The notes: generated from the letters alone by a model not told the origin. A stretch of 64,000 nucleotides of DNA from PALSA-1004 sp963829085 (GCA_963829085.1 CAWHHJ010000012.1:62001-126000); one strand, 5' to 3'; shown: positions 54,433-62,422, counted from the stretch's first letter. Numbers and translations are program-made.

Positions 54433-54552
54433 GATGCACGCGCAGCGCGCGCGTGTCTCGCGCCAGACGACGCTGCCGCCAAACAATCCTTAACGCTGCA
54501 ATTTTCGTCGCCACCATCATCCTGTAGGGTGGGTTAACGCAGGTAACCCACC
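54345..54552. repeat. Imperfect direct repeat of about 43 bases, second copy with a 9-bp palindrome
   Basis: 54345-54387 and 54501-54544 share ATTTTCG, then ATCAT, then GGTGGGTTAACGCAGGT. The second copy ends in GGTGGGTTA-ACGCAGG-TAACCCACC (54528-54552), a perfect nine-pair inverted repeat of a type common in bacterial intergenic repeats. Together with the inverted pair above, it fills the 464 bases between the surface-protein gene and the ModA-like gene; I see no gene in that stretch. Confidence 0.72.
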
Positions 54553-54655
54553 GGATACGCACGATCCGTTACGCCGCCATTTCCTGCCGTTGGTATAGTC
54601 CACCCTCCACGAACGGCACAGCGTCTGCGTGCCGGGACGCGAAGAAGGGATGACC

Positions 54656-55504
54656 ATGTTCAAACTCATTACCGCGATCGCGGTAGCAATGCTGATGATG
54701 TCCGATAACGTCGCTGCGGCCGAGATCCATGCGCTGATCAGCACTGCGGTAGAAGCGGCGATGGCGGAGCTGGTGCCGCAATTCGAGCGCGCCAGCGGTC
54801 ACACGCTGCGCATCACCTACGGGCCATCGGGCGGCGTCGCGAAGCGGCTGACTGATGGCGAGGCCGCCGATCTCATAATCCTCGCTGACACCGGGCTCGA
54901 CGAGTTTATGAAACAAGGCAAAGTGGTCGCGGGCCGCACGGATTTCGCGCGCACCGGCATCGCTGTTGCCGTGCGCAAGGGCGCGCCCAGGCCTGACATT
55001 TCTTCCCCGGAGGCGCTCAAGCGCGCGCTGCTCAATGCGAAGGCCGTCGCGCACACGGCGCCGGCCGGCGGCGGCATTACCGCAATGCATCTGCTGCGAA
55101 TGTTCGGAAAGCTCGGTATCGCCAGGGAAGTGGCAGCGAAGACGAAGCTCGCAGCGGGCGGCCCGAACGGCCGCGTGAGCACCATCGTTGAGAACGGCGA
55201 GGCCGATATCGGGCTGCAACAAGCCTCGGAGTTGATGTCGAATCCCGGCGTAGATGTGGTGGGACTGCTTCCGCGAGAGCTGCAGCAGATTACGATTTAC
55301 TCTGCAGGCATTACGTCGAATGCAAAGGAAGCGGACGCTGCAAAAGCGTTCATACGCTTCATTTCAGCGCCGGCAACAGCGCCGGTGTTTGCAGCAAAGG
55401 GCTCGGGCCGCTCTGACTTTAAGCGGAGCGAAGCGCGGTGGCGTCGACGAGGCGGGTCTACCGTCGCTTCCGGAAACAGGGGCGGAGGCGAGGGCGCCGA
55501 GTGA
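54656..55504 (+). CDS. Molybdate-type (ModA-like) substrate-binding protein A
   Basis: Periplasmic receptor of the type II fold. The signal peptide ends D-N-V-A-A-A. The body has L-V-P-Q-F-E-R-A-S-G-H-T-L, Y-G-P-S-G-G-V-A-K-R-L, G-E-A-A-D-L-I-I-L-A-D and G-I-A-V-A-V-R-K-G-A, as in ModA-like proteins of unknown ligand. The C-terminal 30 residues after F-A-A-K-G are Arg/Gly-rich and unlike the family; a one-base change near 55400 would give L-G-P-L and an immediate stop, the usual end. The start at 54656 suits the AAGGG spacing better than 54650. A second receptor of the same sort follows after 70 bases. Confidence 0.87.
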   Translation: MFKLITAIAVAMLMMSDNVAAAEIHALISTAVEAAMAELVPQFERASGHTLRITYGPSGGVAKRLTDGEAADLIILADTGLDEFMKQGKVVAGRTDFARTGIAVAVRKGAPRPDISSPEALKRALLNAKAVAHTAPAGGGITAMHLLRMFGKLGIAREVAAKTKLAAGGPNGRVSTIVENGEADIGLQQASELMSNPGVDVVGLLPRELQQITIYSAGITSNAKEADAAKAFIRFISAPATAPVFAAKGSGRSDFKRSEARWRRRGGSTVASGNRGGGEGAE

Positions 55505-55574
55505 TCTCATGTTTTATGTCGCGCGCGATAGTGGCATCATGGCGGCATTACAAAAACGAACGTAGGGAGCTCTC

Positions 55575-56327
55575 GTGAAGCGCTTGTTCAAGCTGGCCGC
55601 CGTCCTGATGGCGTGCGCATCGATCGCGCACGCCGATGAAATCACGCTGATCGCGCCGGGTGGCATCCGCGCGCCGATTCAGAAAATGATTCCGGATTTC
55701 GAGCGCAAGACCGGCCACACGGTTAAAGCGACGTTCGGTTCGGGCAATGGAACCAAAAAGCAGGTAATGAGCGGCGAAGCGTTCGACGTGCCGATCGTGC
55801 AGCCGCCGGTCGCAGAAGTCATCGCGACGGGCCATGTCATTCCGGAAAGCGAAACGCCGCTCGCGACCGTTGCAGTTGCGCTCGCCGTGCGCAAAGGCAC
55901 GCCGAAGCCCGACATCTCGACGCCTGAAGCTTTGAAGAAAACGCTGCTCGCCGCAAAGAGCGTTGCCTTTCCTGACGGCGCGCGTGGCGCGGCGGCCGGC
56001 GTCAGCTTCGATCAAACGCTCAAGACGCTCGGCATTGCGGACGAAATGAAATCGAAAATCACTCGTGCGCAAGGCGGCGAGCGCGCGATGGAAATGCTCG
56101 CGAAAGGAGAAGTCGAGATCGGCCTCACGTTTCTGAGCGAGATTCACGACCCGGGTGTCGAAGTCGTCGGCATATTGCCGCGCGAGGTTTCAACGCCGAC
56201 CGCGCTCGTTGGTTTTGTATCTACCAAAGCGAAATCGCCTGAGGCTGGAAAGGCGTTGCTCAAGTTCCTCGCAGGGCCAGAAGCAGCGGGAGTTTACAAA
56301 GAGATGGGGATGCGGGCGGGGAAGTAA
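55575..56327 (+). CDS. Molybdate-type (ModA-like) substrate-binding protein B
   Basis: 250 residues from GTG 55575, with a signal peptide ending S-I-A-H-A. The body shows I-P-D-F-E-R-K-T-G-H-T-V, F-G-S-G-N-G-T-K-K-Q-V-M, G-E-A-F-D-V-P-I-V-Q-P-P and A-L-A-V-R-K-G-T-P-K-P-D-I. It is a paralogue of the receptor just upstream but with a different loop where ModA holds molybdate oxygens. No modB or modC gene is present, so the ligand may not be molybdate. The two genes form a tandem unit. Confidence 0.9.
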   Translation: MKRLFKLAAVLMACASIAHADEITLIAPGGIRAPIQKMIPDFERKTGHTVKATFGSGNGTKKQVMSGEAFDVPIVQPPVAEVIATGHVIPESETPLATVAVALAVRKGTPKPDISTPEALKKTLLAAKSVAFPDGARGAAAGVSFDQTLKTLGIADEMKSKITRAQGGERAMEMLAKGEVEIGLTFLSEIHDPGVEVVGILPREVSTPTALVGFVSTKAKSPEAGKALLKFLAGPEAAGVYKEMGMRAGK

Positions 56328-56398
56328 CCTCGCACGGCTGCCCACTAATAGACGTGCAGTCCTAACCAAGTTACAGAGCTTTCTTATGGGAGACTAAA

Positions 56399-56725
56399 TT
56401 GACCCAGGCAACCAAAGGCAAGATGAGAAAGGTTATCGATTGGGCCTACGATAAAGCCGTAAATGGGGGAATTCCTGGACTATCAACTGCTCAAGAGCTC
56501 GCGAGGGAATTCAAAAGCGGAAACAGTCACAAGAATAATGCAAACAGCCTGATCAGATGGCAAAACGCAAAGTGTGCAACATCCGGATTCATAGCCGGAC
56601 TCGGTGGATCAATAACCTTACCAGTCTCCATTCCAGCAAACATCTCGTCGGTTTTGTATATTCAGATCCGTATGATTGCAGCAATCGCTTATATGGGAGG
56701 GACGACGTCCCCCCTTTCTGAGTAG
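56399..56725 (+). pseudogene. EcsC-like protein, 3' end lost to an IS3-family insertion
   Basis: The first 100 or so codons encode K-V-I-D-W-A-Y-D-K-A-V-N-G-G-I-P-G and L-P-V-S-I-P-A-N-I-S-S-V-L-Y-I-Q-I, the conserved start of the EcsC family. At about 56703 the IS begins and the remaining codons to the stop at 56725 are IS-derived. The start is probably TTG 56399 with GGGAG upstream. This gene is visibly richer in A/T than its neighbours and so may be acquired. No matching 3' part is seen after the IS, so flanking DNA was probably deleted. Confidence 0.8.
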
Positions 56726-56761
56726 CGGTATGGTTTAGAGTCCGACCTATGGAGGTTGGAC

Positions 56762-57025
56762 ATGAAGAAGCGGTACACGGAAGAGCAAATCATTAAATTT
56801 CTGAAGGAAGCTGACAGCGGTGTACCGATCAAGGAGCTGTGTCGTCGACACGGATTCTCAGAAGCAAGCTACTACCTGTGGCGATCGAAATTTGGTGGCA
56901 TGGACGTCTCGGATGCCAAGCGGCTCAAGGCGTTGGAGGCAGAGAACACACGGCTAAAGAAGCTGTTGGCCGAATCGCTGCTGGAGAACGAGGTAACGCG
57001 TGAGGCATTGCGAAAAAAGTGGTAA
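56762..57025 (+). CDS. IS3-family transposase OrfA
   Basis: 87 residues from ATG 56762 (GGAGG upstream). It contains Y-T-E-E-Q-I-I-K-F-L-K-E-A and C-R-R-H-G-F-S-E-A-S-Y-Y-L-W, the helix-turn-helix that binds the IS ends, and a Leu-zipper-like A-L-E-A-E-N-T-R-L-K-K-L-L-A. Near the end, AAAAAAG at 57013-57019 is a classical slippery site; a -1 shift would skip the TAA at 57023-57025 and join OrfA to OrfB, the way IS3 elements make their transposase. Confidence 0.92.
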   Translation: MKKRYTEEQIIKFLKEADSGVPIKELCRRHGFSEASYYLWRSKFGGMDVSDAKRLKALEAENTRLKKLLAESLLENEVTREALRKKW

Positions 57026-57866
57026 CCGCACAGGGAAGACGCGAGCTGGTGCGGTGGATGCAGCACAGAGATCTGTCGGAGCGTCATGGGTTACGAATCA
57101 TGGGCATGAGCGCCAGCGCGCTGCGTTACCGGCCACAGCCGGAGCGAAACGCCACCCGCGTACCCAGATCGTGCAATTAGCGCAGCGCCATCGCCGCTAT
57201 GGAGCCGAGATGATCCAGTTGAAGTTGCGGCAGGCCGGCTGGAAGGTCAATCACAAACGAGTGGAGCGTCTCTACAGGCTGGAGCAGCTTCAGGTGCGCC
57301 GCCGCAGGCGCAAGAAGGTACCGGCCGGCGAGCGACAGCCGCTATTACGGCCGCAGACGGCCAACCAGGTGTGGTCGATGGACTTTGTGTTCGACCGGGT
57401 CGCGGGCGGACGATCAATCAAATGCCTGGTGATCGTCGACGACGCGACGCATGAAGCGGTGGCTATCGTGCCTGAGCACTCCATTGGAGGCGAGCATCTG
57501 ACACGGCTGCTGGATCAAGTGCGCGCTCAGCGCGGCAAGCCTGCGATCATTCGTTCGGACAATGGCAGAGAATTCACGGGCAAGGCGATGCTCAATTGGG
57601 CATATCGCAACGAGGTTGCGCTTAAGCTGATCGAACCGGGCAAGCCGAATCAGAATGCGTATGTCGAGTCGTTCAATGGCCGTCTGCGAGACGAGTGCCT
57701 GAACGAGCACTGGTTCGTGAGCCTCGCGCACGCCAAAGTTGAGATCGAGCGCTGGAGACGCGAATACAACGAAGAGCGACCGAAGAAGTCATTGGGCGGG
57801 CTCACCCCTGCCTTTTATGCCGAGCAACTGGCCGCCAAGGCCCTTACAATGAACGCTGGACTCTAA
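57000..57866 (+). CDS. IS3-family transposase OrfB with DDE domain, reading frame disturbed at its start
   Basis: The integrase core is intact: W-S-M-D-F-V-F-D (first Asp), I-I-R-S-D-N-G-R-E-F (second Asp), and Y-V-E-S-F-N-G-R-L-R-D-E-C (Glu), then Y-N-E-E-R-P-K-K-S-L-G-G. The expected N-terminal segment (T-A-Q-G-R-R-E-L-V-R-W, then L-R-I-M-G-M-S-A-S-A-L-R-Y) lies in the frame entered after the -1 shift and ends at a TAG near 57178. The frame switches near 57165 to R-T-Q-I-V-Q-L-A-Q-R-H-R-R-Y-G. One base change thus separates the two parts, and the element may be inactive. Confidence 0.85.
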   Translation: MRHCEKSGNRTGKTRAGAVDAAQRSVGASWVTNHGHERQRAALPATAGAKRHPRTQIVQLAQRHRRYGAEMIQLKLRQAGWKVNHKRVERLYRLEQLQVRRRRRKKVPAGERQPLLRPQTANQVWSMDFVFDRVAGGRSIKCLVIVDDATHEAVAIVPEHSIGGEHLTRLLDQVRAQRGKPAIIRSDNGREFTGKAMLNWAYRNEVALKLIEPGKPNQNAYVESFNGRLRDECLNEHWFVSLAHAKVEIERWRREYNEERPKKSLGGLTPAFYAEQLAAKALTMNAGL

Positions 57867-57932
57867 ATCGAATTGCTACTCAAAACAGGGTGGACGTCGA
57901 TTGCGCGAAAAGGCTTGTGAGAGTTCAACCGC

Positions 57933-58901
57933 CTACCACTGCTGCATCTCGATCCTATTCGCCTTGATCACGCTCGCCCACTTGGCGACTTCGCTCTTCA
58001 GGTGCTCGCCGAACTGTTCGGGCGTGCTCCCGACCGGCTCGGCGCCTATGCCCATGAGGCGTTCTTTGACGTCGGGCAGATTCAGGATGCGCGCGATCTC
58101 CTGCTGCAGCTTCAGAACAATAGCCCGCGGTGTGCCTGCGGGCGCCACCACACCGTATTCGTTGGTCACGTCGTAGTCGGGCACGCCCGCCTCCGCGAGC
58201 GTCGGCAGCGCCGGGATCACCGCCGAGCGCGTCGCAGAGCTGACGGCGAGCGCACGCACGCGGCCGCTGCGGATATGCGGTATGCCCACTGGAGTCGCGG
58301 CAAACGTCAGGTCGACCTCGCCGCCCAGCGTCGCCGCCACCGAGGGCGCACCGCCCTTATAGGGGATATGCGTCATCTTTACGTTGGCCAGGTTGTCGAG
58401 CAGCTCGCCCGCCATGTGTGTGATGCCGCCGAAGCCGCTGGACGCGTAGTTGATGCGGCCCGGCTTCGACCGGGCTTCGGTGAGCAACTCCTTGATGCTG
58501 CGCGCAGGCACTGAGGGATGGACAATCAGGATCATCGGCACCGACGATGTCTGTGTCACCGGCGAGAACGCCTGCAGAAAATCGTACGGCAGGCTCTTGT
58601 AAATGCTCGGATGAATAGTGAAGTTGGTCGTGTACATCAACAGCGTGTAACCGTCCGGCGGCGACTTCGCGGCGATCTCGGCGCCTATGATGCCCTGCGC
58701 GCCGGCGCGGCTGTCGACGACCCAACTCTGGCCCTGGCTCTCGAGAAACTTCGGCGCAATTGTTCGTGCGACGATGTCGGTACCGCCGCCAGGCGGATAA
58801 GCGTCGATGACGCGGATGGGTTTCGCCGGATAATTCTGCGCGTGTGTACATGTGACACCGCTCAGTACCAGGGCGATAGAGCAGAGAAATATCGTACGCA
58901 T
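57933..58901 (-). CDS. TctC/Bug substrate-binding protein in the amidase operon
   Basis: 322 residues. The signal peptide ends C-T-H-A-Q. The first loop is very unusual, I-R-V-I-D-A-Y-P-P-G-G-G-T-D, with an Asp-Ala-Tyr instead of I-V-P-F. The second is V-V-D-S-R-A-G-A-Q-G-I-I-G (Ser for Asn, Gln for Gly) and the strand is I-P-Y-K-G-G-A-P-S-V. These altered ligand contacts suggest a different class of ligand, perhaps an amide. It is the last gene of the four-gene run and lies 34 bases from the IS end. Confidence 0.93.
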   Translation of the reverse strand: MRTIFLCSIALVLSGVTCTHAQNYPAKPIRVIDAYPPGGGTDIVARTIAPKFLESQGQSWVVDSRAGAQGIIGAEIAAKSPPDGYTLLMYTTNFTIHPSIYKSLPYDFLQAFSPVTQTSSVPMILIVHPSVPARSIKELLTEARSKPGRINYASSGFGGITHMAGELLDNLANVKMTHIPYKGGAPSVAATLGGEVDLTFAATPVGIPHIRSGRVRALAVSSATRSAVIPALPTLAEAGVPDYDVTNEYGVVAPAGTPRAIVLKLQQEIARILNLPDVKERLMGIGAEPVGSTPEQFGEHLKSEVAKWASVIKANRIEMQQW

Positions 58902-58954
58902 CAGTTGATCTTTGCCCCGGACTCCTTGATGAGTTTCGCTAGAGTAATCGTTGT

Positions 58955-60364
58955 TCAGATGCGCGGCGCACGCGTGTGCCAGTCGGTGATCCGTTGATAT
59001 GCATCACCGACCTGGAACAGCAGAGCTTCGGAAAACGGAAGGCCCATGAGCTGGAACGCCACCGGCAGCCCGTTGGCTGAAAAGCCCGCTGGCATGCTGA
59101 GCGCCGGTATGCCGAGGAAATTGGCCGGCCGGTTGTTGCGCGTGAGCCTGCGGATCATCGGTTGCACGTCGCCCGCTTCCCTCGGCGTCGTTTCCTCTAT
59201 CGTGGGGACGGGCATCGGCATCACCGGCGCGTGCAGCACGTCGACCTTGCGGAATACCGACGCGATGAATTCTTCGCTTAGCCTCGGTCGAGCGTTCAGC
59301 GCCTGCAGATACACGGTCGCCGGAATATGAAAGCCCGGCTCGGTGCGCGCGAGCATCATCATCGAGTAGTCCTGCGGTCGCTCGCGCATCCAGCGTCCGT
59401 GGATCGCGGCAGATTCAGCCTGCGTGACTGCATTCGACAGATCGAAAAGGCGTTGCGGATCGGGCACCTCGAGCTCGACGATGCGGGCGCCGAGCGATTT
59501 CAGGATATCGAGACTTGCAGTCATGCAGCCGCGCACGTCCTCCGACGCCTCTTCGTAATAGTGATTGAGCGGCACGCCGATTTTGAGCCCGCGGATTTTG
59601 CCGGTCAGCGCCTGCTCGTAGTCGGGGACTTTTTGCGTGCTGCACGTCGAGTCGTTTGCGTCGGCACCGGCGATGACCTTCATCATCCGCGCGCAATCGC
59701 GGACAGTGCGTGTGAGCGGGCCGACTGTATCGAGCGACCACGATCGCGGCATGATGCCGTGCCGGCTGATCCTTCCGTAGGTTGGCTTGAGGCCAACGAC
59801 GCCGTTGGCGGCGGCGGGCAGGCGCACGGAGCCGCCGGTATCGGACCCGAGAGACCCGTAGCACGCGCGCGCCGCGACTGCGACGCCGGAGCCGCTCGAC
59901 GAGCCGCCGGTGATGTGATCTGTGTTCCACGGATTGCGGCAATGCCCGAAGTGATCGTTGTGCCCGGTCGGATTGGCGGCGAACTCCGCCATGTTGAGAT
60001 TTCCGAGCCAGACCGCGCCGGCGCGCTGCATGCGCTCGACGACCGTTGCGGTGATGTCGGGCCGATAGTCGCGCAGGATCTTCGAGCCGCCCGTCGAGAT
60101 CCGTCCTTTGCGGTAGTACATATCCTTGTGAGCGAGCGGCACGCCGTGTAGGGCGCCTAAGCGCGCCGACTTGCCGCGCATCCGGTCGGCGGCGCGTGCC
60201 GCCTTGAGCGCTTCTTCTTCCTCGATCGCAATATAGCAATTAGTCTTCGGCTGGATCTCGTGCATGCGCTCGAAGCAGGCGCGCGTCGCTTCGAGCGACG
60301 AGATTTTTTTCGCGCGTATCGCGGCTGCGATTTGAGTGAGCGAGAGCGACAGGATCTCGCTCAT
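58955..60364 (-). CDS. Amidase-signature enzyme (GatA/AtzE-like)
   Basis: 469 residues. The Ser-cisSer-Lys triad is visible: Lys80 in V-P-L-A-H-K-D-M, Ser155 in G-G-S-S-S-G-S-G, and Ser179 in S-D-T-G-G-S-V-R-L, with the same spacing as GatA. It hydrolyses amide or ureide bonds. The ATG at 60364 overlaps the small upstream gene by four bases (ATGA). With an AtzG-like partner, which normally assists AtzE, and Bug receptors on both sides, it probably breaks down an imported amide such as a carboxybiuret-like or N-acyl compound. It could also be a free-standing amidase. Confidence 0.93.
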   Translation of the reverse strand: MSEILSLSLTQIAAAIRAKKISSLEATRACFERMHEIQPKTNCYIAIEEEEALKAARAADRMRGKSARLGALHGVPLAHKDMYYRKGRISTGGSKILRDYRPDITATVVERMQRAGAVWLGNLNMAEFAANPTGHNDHFGHCRNPWNTDHITGGSSSGSGVAVAARACYGSLGSDTGGSVRLPAAANGVVGLKPTYGRISRHGIMPRSWSLDTVGPLTRTVRDCARMMKVIAGADANDSTCSTQKVPDYEQALTGKIRGLKIGVPLNHYYEEASEDVRGCMTASLDILKSLGARIVELEVPDPQRLFDLSNAVTQAESAAIHGRWMRERPQDYSMMMLARTEPGFHIPATVYLQALNARPRLSEEFIASVFRKVDVLHAPVMPMPVPTIEETTPREAGDVQPMIRRLTRNNRPANFLGIPALSMPAGFSANGLPVAFQLMGLPFSEALLFQVGDAYQRITDWHTRAPRI

Positions 60365-60576
60365 TCGCGCGCCTTGGCGACGGCGAGCCGCGCGAGCGTC
60401 GACGTGAAGCGGGAGGGCTCATCATTGAAGTCAGCTTCCTGGCAGACCCCCGCGGCCGCGTCGCACACGCGTTGCACGTCCGCCGCCAGCTCGGTCGCAC
60501 GCTTCGGGTCGAGCTTCAAGTCATGCAGTTGCGCCGCTTCCAGCGCAATGAGATCAGGCTGTATCCGCGTTGTCAT
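60361..60576 (-). CDS. AtzG-like (DUF4089/GatC-like) small amidase partner
   Basis: 71 residues. L-I-A-L-E-A-A-Q-L-H-D-L and E-L-A-A-D-V-Q-R-V-C-D-A-A follow the helical pattern of AtzG and GatC proteins, which wrap around and stabilise an amidase subunit. It overlaps the amidase gene by four bases (ATGA) and starts nine bases after the Bug gene, as expected for a co-translated subunit. It is too short for many automatic predictions, but the coupling makes it convincing. Confidence 0.85.
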   Translation of the reverse strand: MTTRIQPDLIALEAAQLHDLKLDPKRATELAADVQRVCDAAAGVCQEADFNDEPSRFTSTLARLAVAKARE

Positions 60577-60585
60577 CGCCTTCCT

Positions 60586-61554
60586 CTACTCGGGGCGGAT
60601 GTCAGCGTCGCGCACGACCTTGCCCCACTTGTCGTAATCGGACTTCATAAATGCCGCGAGCTCCGCCGGCGTGCCGCCCAAGCCCTTGGCGCCCTGCGCG
60701 GCGAAGCTGGCCTTCACCTCGTCGTCATTGAGCGTCGCGGTCAAATCTCGATTGAGCTTCGCCACCAGATCCGGCGCCATCCCTGCCGGCCCGAGAATGG
60801 CCCAGCGCTGAACCGACTCAAATCCCGGCAAAGTATCTGCGACCGGCGGCAGTTCCTTCACGGTATCGACGCGCGTAGGATTTCCCACTGCAATCGCGCG
60901 CAACCGGCCTGCTTTTACCTGCGGCAAGGTGGTCGGGATCGACGCGAAGAGCATCGAGGCTTGGCCGCTGACGATGCTGAGCACGGCCGGCGGCCCGCCG
61001 TTGTACGGCACATGCACGATATTAGCGCCCGCCTGAAACTTGAATAGCTCGCCAGTCAGGTGGCTCAGCGTGCCGAACCCGTTCGAAGCGAAGTTAAGTT
61101 GACCGGGATGCGACTTGGCGAGCGCGATAAGCTCCCTGACCGAGCGCGCGGGTACCGAGGGATGCACGACGAGCAGGTTCGGCGCCGATGCGAACATCAG
61201 GATGGGACTGAAATCATGCAGCGAGTCGTAGAGCGGCTTCTTGTTGATATGCGGAATGATCGAGAGCGTATCGAGCGAGCTCAAAACCAGCGTGTAGCCA
61301 TCGGGTGCTGCCCGGGCCACGAAGCCGTTGCCGATCATGCCGGCCGCGCCGGGACGGTTGTCGACGACGACCTGCTGGTTCCACGTTGCGCCCAGCTTCT
61401 GACTAATCGTGCGAGCAAAGATGTCGGTGCCGCCGCCCGCCGGAAACGGCGCTACGATGCGTACGGGCTTGACGGGATAGGATTGCGCTGCTGCGGTGGT
61501 TGCGCACGCCGAGGCCACGACGGCAAGGGCGAACACACGTATGCGCATCAGCAC
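60586..61554 (-). CDS. TctC/Bug substrate-binding protein, first gene of the amidase operon
   Basis: 322 residues. The signal peptide ends T-T-A-A-A-Q. The first loop is I-V-A-P-F-P-A-G-G-G-T-D and the strand V-P-Y-N-G-G-P-P-A-V-L. It is very similar to the frameshifted protein at 26014-26983 (T-L-S-I-I-P-H, K-K-P-L-Y-D-S, S-N-G-F-G-T-L-S-H-L-T), so both might bind related ligands. It shares the operon with AtzG-like and amidase genes. No membrane partner is seen. Confidence 0.93.
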   Translation of the reverse strand: MLMRIRVFALAVVASACATTAAAQSYPVKPVRIVAPFPAGGGTDIFARTISQKLGATWNQQVVVDNRPGAAGMIGNGFVARAAPDGYTLVLSSLDTLSIIPHINKKPLYDSLHDFSPILMFASAPNLLVVHPSVPARSVRELIALAKSHPGQLNFASNGFGTLSHLTGELFKFQAGANIVHVPYNGGPPAVLSIVSGQASMLFASIPTTLPQVKAGRLRAIAVGNPTRVDTVKELPPVADTLPGFESVQRWAILGPAGMAPDLVAKLNRDLTATLNDDEVKASFAAQGAKGLGGTPAELAAFMKSDYDKWGKVVRDADIRPE

Positions 61555-61808
61555 TCCTCGGATCCGGTGAATAAGCGGGGAACGAAAACTTTATGGTTTC
61601 AAAATTGATGATACATGACACAACACGGAGAGGTTGATTGATGTTCCACCGACGGGATTTGCTTCAGCGGCAAAGCGGAAGAGAATATATCCCGGCGCGG
61701 GTTGCTCTTCGCTGCAGTTTGGCGCATTGTTTAACGCTCGGCGCATAGGTCAAGCCGACACGCGCCGCGCAATGCGTTAGCTGAAACGATTATCCTATGG
61801 AGATTGCG

Positions 61809-62333
61809 ATGAGCCTCGCGCCACGTCTAAGGGCTATGAAGAGAGTAGGTTTCGCGTTGGCGATGATGTTTGTGCCATTGGCGAATGCGGACGTGACGTT
61901 CAATTTCTCCGTGACTCCTTCGTCCATTGTTGCGGGAGGCAGCGCTCTGCTGGACCTGCATACAAATGGTCAAAACCTTGGTGGCCCCAACCGCTTCATT
62001 CAAAGCATCGACCTCACATTCAGTTCTGGAGACGGTCAAAGCTTTCATCTGGCCTCCTCGGTATCGCCGTCCCTCACGAACGATTTCCAGCATCAATTCA
62101 CCTATCTCAGCTCCGGCGTGTTCTCACCTTCCATCCTCGGCTCAGTGAGTGGCGTCCAACTTGATGCTTCTAATGCGAACGGTTTCGGGCAGGATGTGAA
62201 TCTGAGCTCTCGGTTGGAAGTCACTGCTGCGGTAGGCAGTGTGCCAGAGCCGGCATCAACCGCAATGCTGGTTATAGGGTTGACCCTGCTTGCGGCTTCG
62301 CGCCGGCGCAGGCAGGCGGACCGCGTCAATTGA
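61809..62333 (+). CDS. PEP-CTERM sorting-domain protein
   Basis: 174 residues; ATG 61809 is preferred because GGAG lies six bases before it, although 61797 is open too. The signal peptide ends P-L-A-N-A. The middle has beta-rich secreted sequence (V-T-F-N-F-S-V-T-P and L-H-L-A-S-like strands). The end is V-P-E-P-A-S-T-A-M-L-V-I-G followed by a hydrophobic helix and R-R-R-R, the sorting signal cut by exosortase. This places the organism among exopolysaccharide-linked Gram-negative bacteria. The exosortase is not in the window. Confidence 0.92.
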   Translation: MSLAPRLRAMKRVGFALAMMFVPLANADVTFNFSVTPSSIVAGGSALLDLHTNGQNLGGPNRFIQSIDLTFSSGDGQSFHLASSVSPSLTNDFQHQFTYLSSGVFSPSILGSVSGVQLDASNANGFGQDVNLSSRLEVTAAVGSVPEPASTAMLVIGLTLLAASRRRRQADRVN

Positions 62334-62422
62334 TTTGATTTGCTGTTCCGCCACCGGGGACCCTCAAGAAATAAGAAATTAAGAGAAATAAAGGGGCCAA
62401 GCTCAATTCGTTTGATGCTCAA

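Larger units (their letters stand above)
56704..57898 (+). mobile_element. IS3-family insertion sequence (about 1.2 kb)
   Basis: The ends are imperfect inverted repeats of about 40 bases: left GACGTCCCCCCTTTCTGAGT and onward, right (reverse strand) GACGTCCACCCTGTTTTGAG and onward, both leading to TTTAGAGTCC. The element carries orfA and orfB in the usual order, with an A6G slippery run between them. A clear target duplication was not found. The outer border is assigned by the matching tips and could be off by a few bases. Confidence 0.88.

Noticed and set aside
56704..57898. A clear target-site duplication flanking the IS
   Set aside because: The bases next to the two tips do not match once the shared GACGTC at the ends is taken into account.
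61641..61748. A 35-codon frame with a good ribosome site starting M-F-H-R-R-D-L-L-Q
   Set aside because: It looks like the start of a Tat signal but stops at once; it may be a remnant, and there is not enough to call a gene.
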